A stretch of DNA of 20,590 nt, from the NCBI GenBank assembly GCA_018883625.1, contig JAHLFV010000197.1, forward strand, positions 1 to 20,590, read 5' to 3'. The notes beneath the pieces were generated by a model that was not told the origin of the DNA, ran no database searches, and saw only the letters and a list, made by a program, of their open reading frames with translations. Shown here in pieces: positions 6,889 to 14,093 of the stretch. Position numbers and translations under genes: made by a program. Source of the stretch: Candidatus Treponema excrementipullorum (GTDB taxonomy: Bacteria; Spirochaetota; Spirochaetia; Treponematales; Treponemataceae). Every line of letters starts with the position of its first letter. Position 1 is the stretch's first letter.

Positions 6889-7865
6889 TGAGTTTGCATA
6901 ATAAAGGGAATTTGCTTAAATATATCGGTTTTGCTACCGGCTTGGTAGGTGTGTTTGTTGGGGCTTTCTTTATAACGGAAGCTTTTTTGAGACTCCCCGA
7001 AACCGGGCAGGGTGGTTTTGATTCTCCTATCCGACCTGTTAATATGGGGTTGGGAGAAGGAGAAAATAAAACGGAAGGAGAGATTTCTTCCGGTGACTTG
7101 GCTTTGGAAGCCAAAGACGTGGTGGCTCCTGCTCTTTCCTATACGGCTTATCGGGTAAAGCAGGGGGATATGATCGGTGCTATTGCCGAAGAATATGGCT
7201 TGACTCAAGATACCCTTATCAGTGTAAATAATATCCGGCAGTCACGATTGTTGCAAATCGGTCAGTATTTGAAAATTCCTACCATGCCGGGAATTCTGTA
7301 TACCGTTCGTGAAAGCGGAGAAACCTTATCAGATATTGCAGAAAAATATGAAATCTCATTGGAAAAATGTGCAGAGGTAAATAATCTAGCCATTGATGCT
7401 ATCTTTTCTGCCGGTGCAACTTTGTTTTTACCGGATGCGGAATTGGATTGGGTTACCCGGCAGGAAATAAACGGAGATCTGTTTAAGCGTCCTCTGAAAG
7501 GCGGATACTATTTTTCATCTTATTACGGTTGGCGTAACAGCCCCATTACCGGTGTTCGGTCTTTCCATACAGGAATTGATATGGCTATTGCGGCGGGAAC
7601 TCCCGTGTATCCTGCCATGGACGGCGAGGTCGTGGCTGCCGGATGGAGTAACGTATACGGAAACTATGTACAGATCCGTCACCATTCGGGATATCAAACC
7701 CTGTACGGTCACTTGAAAACTTATTATGTGAAGAAAGGAAATTTCGTATATACCAATACTGTTATCGGAGAAGTGGGAAGTACCGGACAGAGTACAGGTC
7801 CCCATTTGCACTTTACCATTTATAAAAACGGAAATACTGTAAACCCGCAAAATCTTTGGAATTAG
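6888..7865 (+). CDS. LysM-domain M23 metallopeptidase (membrane-anchored peptidoglycan hydrolase-like)
   Basis: A 325-residue envelope protein likely to bind and cut, or activate cutting of, peptidoglycan. A membrane anchor or uncleaved signal lies at about 13-33. An acidic linker is followed by two LysM repeats, about 86-132 and 137-182, which bind glycan strands. The M23 (LytM) domain occupies about 205-325 with the zinc ligands H227 and D231 (HTGID) and H308 in the HLHF motif (H306 to F309), and the catalytic-site H275 in LYGHLKTYY. All expected ligands are present, so it should be an active peptidase, unlike degenerate EnvC/NlpD activators. The frame is open to 6834, but ATG 6888 overlaps the rlmE stop (TAATG), has AAGGG just upstream and gives a sensible anchor, so it is the likely start. 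Confidence 0.93.
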   Translation: MSLHNKGNLLKYIGFATGLVGVFVGAFFITEAFLRLPETGQGGFDSPIRPVNMGLGEGENKTEGEISSGDLALEAKDVVAPALSYTAYRVKQGDMIGAIAEEYGLTQDTLISVNNIRQSRLLQIGQYLKIPTMPGILYTVRESGETLSDIAEKYEISLEKCAEVNNLAIDAIFSAGATLFLPDAELDWVTRQEINGDLFKRPLKGGYYFSSYYGWRNSPITGVRSFHTGIDMAIAAGTPVYPAMDGEVVAAGWSNVYGNYVQIRHHSGYQTLYGHLKTYYVKKGNFVYTNTVIGEVGSTGQSTGPHLHFTIYKNGNTVNPQNLWN

Positions 7866-7897
7866 GATTGTAATCTTCTCTAATGGCTTTAAAAAAC

Positions 7898-7938
7898 AAA
7901 AACTTGCCTTCCGGGTATTTTGGGGGCAAGTTTTTTTT
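7898..7938. terminator. Strong bidirectional terminator
   Basis: AAAAACTTGCC (7898-7908) and GGCAAGTTTTT (7925-7935) form a perfect stem with a 16-base loop. It is followed by a T-run to 7938 on the plus strand and preceded by an A-rich run, so it also works on the minus strand. It lies between the ends of the convergent peptidase and XRE-cupin genes. Confidence 0.85.
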
Positions 7939-7970
7939 ATGTTTACTGTTTTTTCTGTGATACGCTGCGT

Positions 7971-8016
7971 ACCGGGTATAAGATGTGGACGTCAAAGTAC
8001 CCGGTTTGGTACATGA
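7971..8016. repeat. Second inverted repeat between convergent genes
   Basis: ACCGGGTA (about 7971-7979) is matched by TACCCGGT (near 7999-8006), with GTAC bases flanking both sides and a loop of about 19 bases. There is no T-run directly after either arm, so it is not a standard terminator. It sits just past the stop of the minus-strand XRE-cupin gene and may protect or help end that transcript. Confidence 0.4.
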
Positions 8017-8018
8017 AT

Positions 8019-8606
8019 TTATACAAATCGCTGAGGTGGTGTCACTACCCACAGGGCTGTTAGGGTGGTATCACCGATATTTATAAGTACATGAGGCGAA
8101 GAGGCAGAAAATGACACACTGTCTCCCACATTTAACTCATAAATCTTAGACTCATAGTGAAGTTCTGCTTTACCTTCGATGATAAATCCCAATTCCCGGC
8201 CTAAGTGCCCATAGGAGCCTCGGTGGGTTTGATTATTGGGAGGAAGCTTTACGATGTAGGACTCAATGGAATGTTTGCCATCACCTTCTGTAGGTTTTGC
8301 CAATTCTTCATAAATGGCAGATTCTTCTTCCACAGTTCTTCTTTCATCTGCTCTGATAACCTGTACCGGTCGTTCTCTCCTGTATTCTTCAAAAAGAAAT
8401 TCCAAGTTAATATCCAAAACATCAGCCAAAGTCAACAATGTATCAATGGCCGGGGACACTTTGTTCCGTTCAATTTGGGAAACCAGACTTTCGCTTACGC
8501 CGGCTCTCTGTGCAACAACTTTTAGGGTGTATCCTTTTCTTTCCCGGACAGTTCTCAATTTTTCACCAAAACGAAAAGGATTTTTTTTATTCTGCGTAGG
8601 CATCAT
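8019..8606 (-). CDS. XRE-family transcriptional regulator with C-terminal cupin
   Basis: A 195-residue DNA-binding protein. Residues about 11-67 are an XRE/lambda-repressor helix-turn-helix (EKLRTVRERKGYTLKVVAQR, then SESLVSQIERNKVSPAIDTL). Residues about 115-190 are a cupin barrel with HRGSYGHLGRELGFIIEGKA and VGDSVSFSASSPH, the site where such regulators bind a small effector. This HTH-cupin architecture is shared with PuuR-like and related regulators of small-molecule catabolism; the effector here is not identifiable. GGAGA lies nine bases before ATG 8606, inside the end of the 362-residue gene, which it overlaps by 20 bases, so expression of the two is probably coupled. No obvious metabolic target lies next to it. 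Confidence 0.92.
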   Translation of the reverse strand: MMPTQNKKNPFRFGEKLRTVRERKGYTLKVVAQRAGVSESLVSQIERNKVSPAIDTLLTLADVLDINLEFLFEEYRRERPVQVIRADERRTVEEESAIYEELAKPTEGDGKHSIESYIVKLPPNNQTHRGSYGHLGRELGFIIEGKAELHYESKIYELNVGDSVSFSASSPHVLINIGDTTLTALWVVTPPQRFV

Positions 8607-9675
8607 TTTGCTGTTTCTCCTTGTTTTTTTCTAAAATAAAGCGCATATAGTGATCTTCCAAGGTACTTTTGGGCCCCGGTATTCCTAACCGTTTTCTGGT
8701 TCGGGCATTATCCCGGCGGACTGTGTACTGCATATAAAAATCCCGCAGATCAGAAGCAACATCTGTCTTAACATCTTGTTCCAAAAAGGAAGATATCTCA
8801 TCACGACCGATGGCTGTAATACCTCTTTCCCGAAGGATGTTCTTTAGCTTTAAAATTTGCTCATGGGACAAACCAAAGAGAAATTCTTCCATGGCTTGAG
8901 AAACATCTTGATTTGCAAGACATGTTTTAAGAAATGCTGTCCATTCTTCGTCCATCTGTATGGAAATCAACAACAATTCACTGGTTCCTACCATAGTGCC
9001 AAAAGCGGGAGCTAAATTTCTCCGGGCTTCCCATACAGTTTGCAATACAGGAGCAGCTTCGCTGACATTTTGGTCATAACGGTATTCCCACAAAATTATC
9101 AGAGCAAAGGCAATTTGTCGTCGAATATCATAGGAAAGTGTCTGATCGTCAATTAAGTCTAAATAAACGTCTTCTACCATGATGGTAAAGAGTATAATAC
9201 TGGCTGCTTTTTGTAATTCTAAAACATCTTTCTTATCCATTCCCGCATTTTGGGCAATACGATACATGGAATTAAAAGTATGATACTTTGCAACTAAAAA
9301 ACCTTTACCCAAAATAGCTTTGGACGGAAGATGCAGAATTTTATCACCATCTCTATGGGTCAGCAAAGCCTCCACTAAAGTATATTGCGTTCTTGTTTCT
9401 CCCATAATGATCTGTCGTTGCAGAAGTGATGGGAACAAGGTTATGTTGGATACAAGACGTTGCAAATCTGCCAATCTATCCAACAGACCGGTATGGGTTT
9501 CAGGAGACACGTCTTTTAAGTAATCTAAAAGTTTATTTACAATCTGAGATTCTGAATCGGTAAGTACCACAATATCTGTGGAGAAATCATCAGTGGATGT
9601 ATCTTCCGAGTCAAAAAAATCTTCAATATCAACAGGGACGAAATCTTCTTCCCGTACTACTTTCTCATCTTTCAC
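8587..9675 (-). CDS. Conserved-looking protein of unknown function
   Basis: I do not recognise this 362-residue protein. It starts with GTG at 9675; no in-frame ATG lies nearby and a TGA is six codons upstream. The first 30 or so residues are strongly acidic (EEDFVPVDIEDFFDSEDTST). The rest looks all-helical and soluble, with no signal peptide, membrane helix or familiar catalytic motif. The C-terminus is basic (YTVRRDNARTRKRLGIP, then KNKEKQQ). The acidic head and basic tail could suggest protein or nucleic-acid contacts, but this is only an impression. It overlaps the XRE-cupin gene by 20 bases and has its own promoter with the -10 box nine bases before the start, without a Shine-Dalgarno site. 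Codon use is like its neighbours, so it is not obviously foreign. Confidence 0.85.
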   Translation of the reverse strand: MKDEKVVREEDFVPVDIEDFFDSEDTSTDDFSTDIVVLTDSESQIVNKLLDYLKDVSPETHTGLLDRLADLQRLVSNITLFPSLLQRQIIMGETRTQYTLVEALLTHRDGDKILHLPSKAILGKGFLVAKYHTFNSMYRIAQNAGMDKKDVLELQKAASIILFTIMVEDVYLDLIDDQTLSYDIRRQIAFALIILWEYRYDQNVSEAAPVLQTVWEARRNLAPAFGTMVGTSELLLISIQMDEEWTAFLKTCLANQDVSQAMEEFLFGLSHEQILKLKNILRERGITAIGRDEISSFLEQDVKTDVASDLRDFYMQYTVRRDNARTRKRLGIPGPKSTLEDHYMRFILEKNKEKQQNDAYAE

Positions 9676-9684
9676 AGTCTTAAT

Positions 9685-9712
9685 AGTATATCATATTTGA
9701 CTGAGAATGCAA
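9685..9712 (-). promoter_or_regulatory. Promoter of the 362-residue gene, abutting its GTG start
   Basis: On the minus strand TTGCAT (9712-9707) and TATACT (9690-9685) are separated by 16 bases. Nine bases lie between the -10 box and GTG 9675, which leaves a leader of about three bases and no Shine-Dalgarno site. It is divergent from the hisH promoter within a 98-base gap. Confidence 0.6.
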
Positions 9713-9754
9713 GTGTTAAAGAATAATTAAAGTTTATATTCACAAATTTAAATT

Positions 9755-9767
9755 TATACTATAAAAT
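9755..9767 (+). promoter_or_regulatory. Possible -10 region of hisH
   Basis: The stretch TATACTATAAAAT offers two overlapping -10 boxes, TATACT (9755-9760) and TATAAA (9760-9765). ATG 9774 follows 8 to 13 bases later and no purine-rich ribosome site is present. The -35 region (TTTATA near 9733) is weak. Confidence 0.45.
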
Positions 9768-9773
9768 ATTTGC

Positions 9774-10412
9774 ATGACAGGTATTATCGATTATAACGCC
9801 GGAAATATTAAAAGCGTTGCCAGGGCCTTGGATGTATTGAAAGTGGAATATTGTATTTCTAAGTCTCCAAATGATTTGTATCAATCGGAACGGTTGATTT
9901 TTCCCGGAGTGGGAGACGCCCAATATGCCATGGGAGAACTAAGAAAATCAGGTTTTGATGTATTTTTGAAAGAAAAAGCAAGGGATGGAATTCCTATTTT
10001 GGGAATTTGTCTCGGCTCACAGATAATTTTTGATTATTCGGAAGAGGGAAACACGAACTGTTTGGGACTTATTCCCGGTACAATCAAACATTTTACTTCA
10101 ATAAAAAACGATTTTCCTCTGAAAGTGCCCCACATGGGTTGGAATAATTTACATTACTCTTCTGAAAAAAAATCTCCTCTTTTTGAAGGTATTGGTGACG
10201 ACTCTTCTTTTTATTTTGTTCACTCCTATGTTATTCAACCGGAAGACGAGAGTGTCATTACAGCTTGGGCCGATTACGGTATAAAAGTTCCGGCAGCAGT
10301 TGCCAAAAAAAATATTTTGGCCTTGCAGTTTCATCCAGAAAAGTCAGGGGATGTGGGACTTCATATTTTGGAAAACTTTGTGAAACTGAGAAAAGAAGAC
10401 TTTCTTTCCTAA
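9774..10412 (+). CDS. hisH: Imidazole glycerol phosphate synthase, glutaminase subunit HisH
   Basis: Hydrolyses glutamine and channels ammonia to HisF, which uses it to make imidazole glycerol phosphate and AICAR. It is a class I glutamine amidotransferase with the HisH-type start TGIIDYNAGNIKSV, the oxyanion-region PGVGDAQYAM, nucleophile Cys in GICLGSQ and catalytic His in LQFHPEKSG. Ser replaces the usual Met after LG in the nucleophile elbow (GICLGMQ in most HisH), a mild change. Length (212 residues) is normal. The canonical N-terminus fixes ATG 9774 as the start although no Shine-Dalgarno site exists. hisF follows after a short gap. HisH/HisF homologues also work in surface-sugar amidination, so histidine synthesis is probable but not proven. 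Confidence 0.92.
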   Translation: MTGIIDYNAGNIKSVARALDVLKVEYCISKSPNDLYQSERLIFPGVGDAQYAMGELRKSGFDVFLKEKARDGIPILGICLGSQIIFDYSEEGNTNCLGLIPGTIKHFTSIKNDFPLKVPHMGWNNLHYSSEKKSPLFEGIGDDSSFYFVHSYVIQPEDESVITAWADYGIKVPAAVAKKNILALQFHPEKSGDVGLHILENFVKLRKEDFLS

Positions 10413-10431
10413 AAGAATAAGGATGGAAAAC

Positions 10432-11193
10432 ATGTTAAAAAAAAGAATTGTGGTTTGTCTTGATGTCAAAGATGGCCGTACAACAAAGGGTGTAAAGTTT
10501 AAGGATAACATTGATATCGGAGATCCGGTGGAAATGGCGGCGGAATATTACCGTCAAGGCGTAGATGAACTGGTGTTTTATGATATTATGGCTTCTACTC
10601 GGGGACGCGGTCCTATTTTAGAGTTGATTAGCAGAGTCGCTTCTCAGGTATTCATCCCCTTTTGTGTGGGAGGCGGTATCGGTACTTTGGATGACATCCG
10701 TTCGTCTATTTTAGCCGGTGCGGAAAAAATAAGTTTGAATTCCCAAGCAGTGAAAAATCCTGAACTGATTCGTCAGGGGGCCAGAGTGTTTGGGAATCAG
10801 TGTATTGTATTGGGGATGGACGCCGCCGCCGATGCGGCAATGCCTTCCGGGTACAGAATTTACATTAATGGGGGACGGACTGCTACAGGGCTTGATGCTT
10901 TGGATTGGGCTCAACAGGCGGTATCTTTGGGAGCCGGAGAAATTGTGCTTAATTCCATAGATGCTGACGGCACAAAAGCCGGTTACGAAATCAATTTAAC
11001 CCGCATGATCAGTGAAGCGGTAGAGGTTCCGGTTATCGCATCCGGCGGCGGCGGTACTCCAGAACATCTTGTCCGGGTTTTGACGGATGGTAAAGCAGAT
11101 GCTGCCTTAATTGCTTCCATGGTTCATTCCGGGGAATATACAGTAGCCGGTATAAAAAGTGCATTATCTGCATCCGGTGTACCTGTCAGGTAA
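10432..11193 (+). CDS. hisF: Imidazole glycerol phosphate synthase, cyclase subunit HisF
   Basis: The TIM-barrel subunit that joins ammonia with PRFAR to give imidazole glycerol phosphate and AICAR. It begins LKKRIVVCLDVKDGRTTKGV, with the first catalytic Asp in CLDV and the second in VLGMDAA. Phosphate-binding loops CVGGGIGTLDD and ASGGGGTPEH are intact, and DELVFYDI, EKISLNS and GAGEIVLNSID match the family. The loop after GMDAA differs from E. coli HisF but stays within family variation. In-frame ATGs exist at 10423 and 10432. AAGGA at 10419-10423 is eight bases from 10432 but overlaps 10423, and the family begins near LxKRI, so 10432 is preferred. No other his gene is next to the pair. 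Confidence 0.93.
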   Translation: MLKKRIVVCLDVKDGRTTKGVKFKDNIDIGDPVEMAAEYYRQGVDELVFYDIMASTRGRGPILELISRVASQVFIPFCVGGGIGTLDDIRSSILAGAEKISLNSQAVKNPELIRQGARVFGNQCIVLGMDAAADAAMPSGYRIYINGGRTATGLDALDWAQQAVSLGAGEIVLNSIDADGTKAGYEINLTRMISEAVEVPVIASGGGGTPEHLVRVLTDGKADAALIASMVHSGEYTVAGIKSALSASGVPVR

Positions 11194-11207
11194 TGCTGAG
11201 TGCTGAA

Positions 11208-11268
11208 AGGTAGGGATTGATCAAGAGAGATGGTTTTGTTTTAGTATACAAAACGTGTGAAACTACCT
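11208..11268 (+). promoter_or_regulatory. Nested inverted repeats in the leader of the flavoenzyme gene
   Basis: An inner pair, GTTTTGT (11233-11239) and ACAAAAC (11248-11254), is enclosed by an outer pair, AGGTAG (11208-11213) and CTACCT (11263-11268). TATACA at 11245-11250, overlapping the right inner arm, could be a -10 box, but I see no -35 at a suitable distance. Either an operator or an RNA structure is possible. Confidence 0.35.
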
Positions 11269-11336
11269 GCCTTTTCTGGTATGTAAAAACAAGTAATAGA
11301 TTTACTAAAAAATACAATGAAAAGGAAGGCATGTGT

Positions 11337-13391
11337 ATGGATTCCAAGTATGAGTCACTGTTTACACCCTGGAAAATCGGTAATGTAGAAATTAAAAACC
11401 GTATCGTTATGTGCTCCATGGGGGGAACTTGTTTGTTCGGTTTTGCAGAGCCCAATCACTGGGATGAAGAAGCTGCAAAATTGATTTTGAATGTGGCAAA
11501 AAATAACTGCGGTCTTATTCTGCCGGGTATTGCTCCCGTTCAGGATTTGGTAGGTAACCGTTGGTTGTATCAAGGCGAAGGTAAATTCAAAAAGCTGAAA
11601 ACCTTTATGGATGAAATTCACAAGACGGGAGCAAAACTGTTTGTACAGATTACCGCCGGCTTTGGCCGTTCCTTTGCGGTAAGTACCCTGATGGAAACTT
11701 TGTATTCCAACAAATTATTGCGTACATTGAGTAAGCCTGCCATCAATATAGAGCGTCTGACCATGTCGGCTTCCGAAAATCCCAATCGCTGGTCGGACAA
11801 GGTTCCCAGTCGGGCTATGACTCAAAAAGAAATCGCGGATATTATCGATGCCTTTGCCCGGGTTGCAAAAAAATGTATGGATGCCGGGGTTGACGGAGTG
11901 GAGGTTCACGCTGTTCACGAGGGATATTTGTTGGATCAGTTTACCTTGCCGTATGTTAACCGTCGTCAGGATGAATATGGTGGTTCCTTTGAAAATCGCT
12001 ACCGGTTTGCTGTGGAAGTTGTGCAGGCAATAAAAAAAGCCTGTGGTAAAGATTATCCCGTATCTCTCCGTTATTCTGTAGTTTCAAAAACAAAGGACTT
12101 CCGTTCCGGTGCCTTGCCCTGCGAAGGTGATGATTATAAAGAAGTAGGCCGAGATTTAGAAGAAGGTATTAAGGCTGCTAAGTATTTGCAGGATGCCGGT
12201 TACGATATGCTTAACTGCGATAACGGGACTTATGATGCCTGGTATTGGGCTCATCCACCTATGTATATGCCTCAAAACTGTAACTACCGGGAAGCCGAGC
12301 TGGTAAAAGAAGCTGTATCTATCCCTGTCGTGGTAGCGGGAAGAAATGAACCGGACTATGCCGCAGAGAAAATTGCCGCCGGTAAAGTTGATGCCATGGG
12401 TGTCGCTCGGCAGTTTTTGGCAGACCCGGAATGGATCACAAAGCTTATGGCGGGTAAAACGGAAGAAATCCGTCCCTGTATTTGTTGTCACAATGGATGT
12501 TTTGCTTTGTCAAAATACAAAGGTACAGGAAATCTTCAGTCCATCTCGGAAACCAAGGGAATGTGTCAGTGTGCCGTAAACCCCGAATCTATGAACAGCA
12601 AAAAGTTTTATATCAGGCAGACTGCCAATCCCAAACATATTGCCGTTGTCGGCGGGGGAATCGGTGGTATGGAAACCGCCCGGGTACTTGCCTTGCGGGG
12701 ACACCGGGTAACTCTGTATGAAAAATCCGGGGACTTGGGAGGGGTATTTATTCCTGCAGCATCCTTTGATTTTAAAGAAAAAGACCGTTCACTTATTGAA
12801 TGGTACAAAAAACAGATTGCAGAGTTGGGGGTAGAAGTCAAACTGAATACGGAGGTAAAAGATACATTCACTCTTGATGCCGACGATGTGATTGTTGCCA
12901 CCGGAGCAACTGCCAGAAAGTTGTCTGTTCCGGGAGCCGACAAAGCTATTGACGCTGTGTCTTACCTTAAAGATCGCTCTCAGGTGGGTGAAAAGGTCAT
13001 CATCATCGGAGGAAGTCTTACCGGCTGCGAAATTGCTTATGAGCTTTACCAGCAGGGCAAGGAACCAGTGATTATCGAGATGAAAGAGGACTTGATGGCT
13101 GTAAAGGGTATTTGTCTTGCAAACTCTTCTTACTTGAGGGACTTCTTCCAGCTGAAAAAGGTTCCCACTTACCTGAACACTACGGTAAAAGAAATTCGGG
13201 ATGACGGTATCGTTGCCTTGGATAAAGACGGCAAAGAAATTCCTATAGCCGGCGATTCCGTAATTTTATGTGTAGGATATATTCCTCAGCCTTTAGCCGG
13301 TAAAGAGAAAAACCTAGTAGGAGACTGTTACCGGGTGGGTAACATTATGACGGCTGTCTGGCGGGCTTGGGAAGTTGCTATGGCGAAATAA
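11337..13391 (+). CDS. NADH:flavin oxidoreductase with Fe-S cluster (2-enoate / 2,4-dienoyl-CoA reductase type)
   Basis: A 684-residue flavoenzyme built like 2,4-dienoyl-CoA and 2-enoate reductases. Such enzymes use NAD(P)H, FAD, a 4Fe-4S cluster and FMN to reduce activated C=C bonds. The Old Yellow Enzyme barrel spans about 1-375, with HAVHEGYLLDQF at 191-202 (catalytic region) and RRQDEYGGSFENR at 209-221. Cluster cysteines are C381, C384, C388 and then C410 or C412. FAD binding is at GGGIGG (439-444) and NAD(P)H binding at GGSLTG (558-563). The gap of 21 to 23 residues before the last cysteine is longer than the 11 or 12 usual in the family. The substrate is unknown. The frame extends back to 11217, but AAAGGAAGG at 11321-11329 supports ATG 11337 (or 11331). 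Confidence 0.9.
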   Translation: MDSKYESLFTPWKIGNVEIKNRIVMCSMGGTCLFGFAEPNHWDEEAAKLILNVAKNNCGLILPGIAPVQDLVGNRWLYQGEGKFKKLKTFMDEIHKTGAKLFVQITAGFGRSFAVSTLMETLYSNKLLRTLSKPAINIERLTMSASENPNRWSDKVPSRAMTQKEIADIIDAFARVAKKCMDAGVDGVEVHAVHEGYLLDQFTLPYVNRRQDEYGGSFENRYRFAVEVVQAIKKACGKDYPVSLRYSVVSKTKDFRSGALPCEGDDYKEVGRDLEEGIKAAKYLQDAGYDMLNCDNGTYDAWYWAHPPMYMPQNCNYREAELVKEAVSIPVVVAGRNEPDYAAEKIAAGKVDAMGVARQFLADPEWITKLMAGKTEEIRPCICCHNGCFALSKYKGTGNLQSISETKGMCQCAVNPESMNSKKFYIRQTANPKHIAVVGGGIGGMETARVLALRGHRVTLYEKSGDLGGVFIPAASFDFKEKDRSLIEWYKKQIAELGVEVKLNTEVKDTFTLDADDVIVATGATARKLSVPGADKAIDAVSYLKDRSQVGEKVIIIGGSLTGCEIAYELYQQGKEPVIIEMKEDLMAVKGICLANSSYLRDFFQLKKVPTYLNTTVKEIRDDGIVALDKDGKEIPIAGDSVILCVGYIPQPLAGKEKNLVGDCYRVGNIMTAVWRAWEVAMAK

Positions 13392-13432
13392 GGTGCCTTA
13401 CAAGCAACAGATTGTATAAATAAAGTTTTTTG

Positions 13433-13461
13433 AAAACCGCAGGCATTGCTTGCGGTTTTTT
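13433..13461 (+). terminator. Terminator of the flavoenzyme gene
   Basis: AAAACCGCA (13433-13441) and TGCGGTTTT (13451-13459) form a nine-base-pair stem with a nine-base loop, followed by T bases to 13461. It lies 41 bases after the stop codon. Confidence 0.85.
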
Positions 13462-13502
13462 ATGGGAACATTTGTAACACCGTGCTTTGTGTAAGATAAG
13501 TC

Positions 13503-13522
13503 AAAAACTCGGCAAGTTTTTT
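13503..13522. terminator. AT-rich hairpin between convergent genes
   Basis: AAAAACT (13503-13509) and AGTTTTT (13515-13521) pair across a five-base loop CGGCA and run into T bases; the reverse strand also ends in T bases. It may end queD transcripts coming from the right. A shorter CTGTGA/TCACAG hairpin (near 13563-13583) lies closer to queD. Confidence 0.4.
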
Positions 13523-13616
13523 CAGCCAAAGTCGGTAAATTTATGACAGATTTATAAACTACTCTGTGATTAACTTTCTCACAGCATTTTTTCTGAGTTG
13601 AAGCGTGTTTACCGTT

Positions 13617-14057
13617 TTAGGTGGGTATATAGCGGGCTCTGCTGGTTTCCGTTTCAAAAACATCCACGGCGTAAATGTATGGGATTGTTTTGGGTGTAGA
13701 GGCACCGTCTGAAATGGAAGCTGTTTGAGTTGATGACAAATAAGGCTCCAAAGCATCCCGAAGCTTATTATAAATATGGGTAGCGATGCGTTCCGCACTG
13801 GGGTTGTTATCGAAAATCAATGTACCCTGGCTATCTTTTAATTCATTCAGATTTGTATGATCCAAGGTTTTACAAATTTCCCGAAGATTTTTTTTCAAAA
13901 TGGAAAAATCCATGAGCATTCCGCCGTTGTCCAAAACTTCTCCCCGAACATGGACGTACACTTTGTAATTATGACCGTGAAGATTTTCGCATTTTCCGTG
14001 ATAATCTTTTAAAAAATGTGCTGCTGCAAAGTCAGCTTCCACTCGAACCTCGTACAT
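13617..14057 (-). CDS. queD: 6-carboxy-tetrahydropterin synthase QueD (PTPS family)
   Basis: Converts dihydroneopterin triphosphate to 6-carboxytetrahydropterin, the second step toward preQ0 and queuosine in tRNA. Zinc ligands are visible as the His in AAAHFL and the two in LHGHNY. The catalytic Cys is in GKCENLHGH, DHTNLNEL carries the proton-relay Asp/His, and VFETETSRARY holds the C-terminal Glu that anchors the pterin. A stretch of about 20 residues before the last strand (SSTQTASISDGASTPKTIPY) looks like a loop longer than in E. coli QueD. The frame could extend to a TTG at 14117, but the conserved N-terminus fits ATG 14057, just after a -10 box; there is no Shine-Dalgarno site. No other queuosine genes lie next to it. 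Confidence 0.92.
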   Translation of the reverse strand: MYEVRVEADFAAAHFLKDYHGKCENLHGHNYKVYVHVRGEVLDNGGMLMDFSILKKNLREICKTLDHTNLNELKDSQGTLIFDNNPSAERIATHIYNKLRDALEPYLSSTQTASISDGASTPKTIPYIYAVDVFETETSRARYIPT

Positions 14058-14064
14058 GGCGAGG

Positions 14065-14093
14065 ATGATAGCACAAAAAAGTCCTTCAGCCAA
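14065..14093 (-). promoter_or_regulatory. Promoter of queD, abutting the start codon
   Basis: On the minus strand TTGGCT (14093-14088) and TATCAT (14070-14065) are 17 bases apart. Seven bases separate the -10 box from ATG 14057, so the mRNA would begin at about the ATG. The -35 box lies within the loop and right arm of the hairpin at 14075-14106. Confidence 0.5.

Noticed and set aside
11217..11330. Longer N-terminus for the flavoenzyme
   Set aside because: The extra 38 residues do not resemble the family and the ribosome site AAAGGAAGG lies at their end.
13559..13798. 79-codon minus-strand frame overlapping the end of queD
   Set aside because: It is in another frame of the same strand as queD, which is intact, and has no independent start signal.
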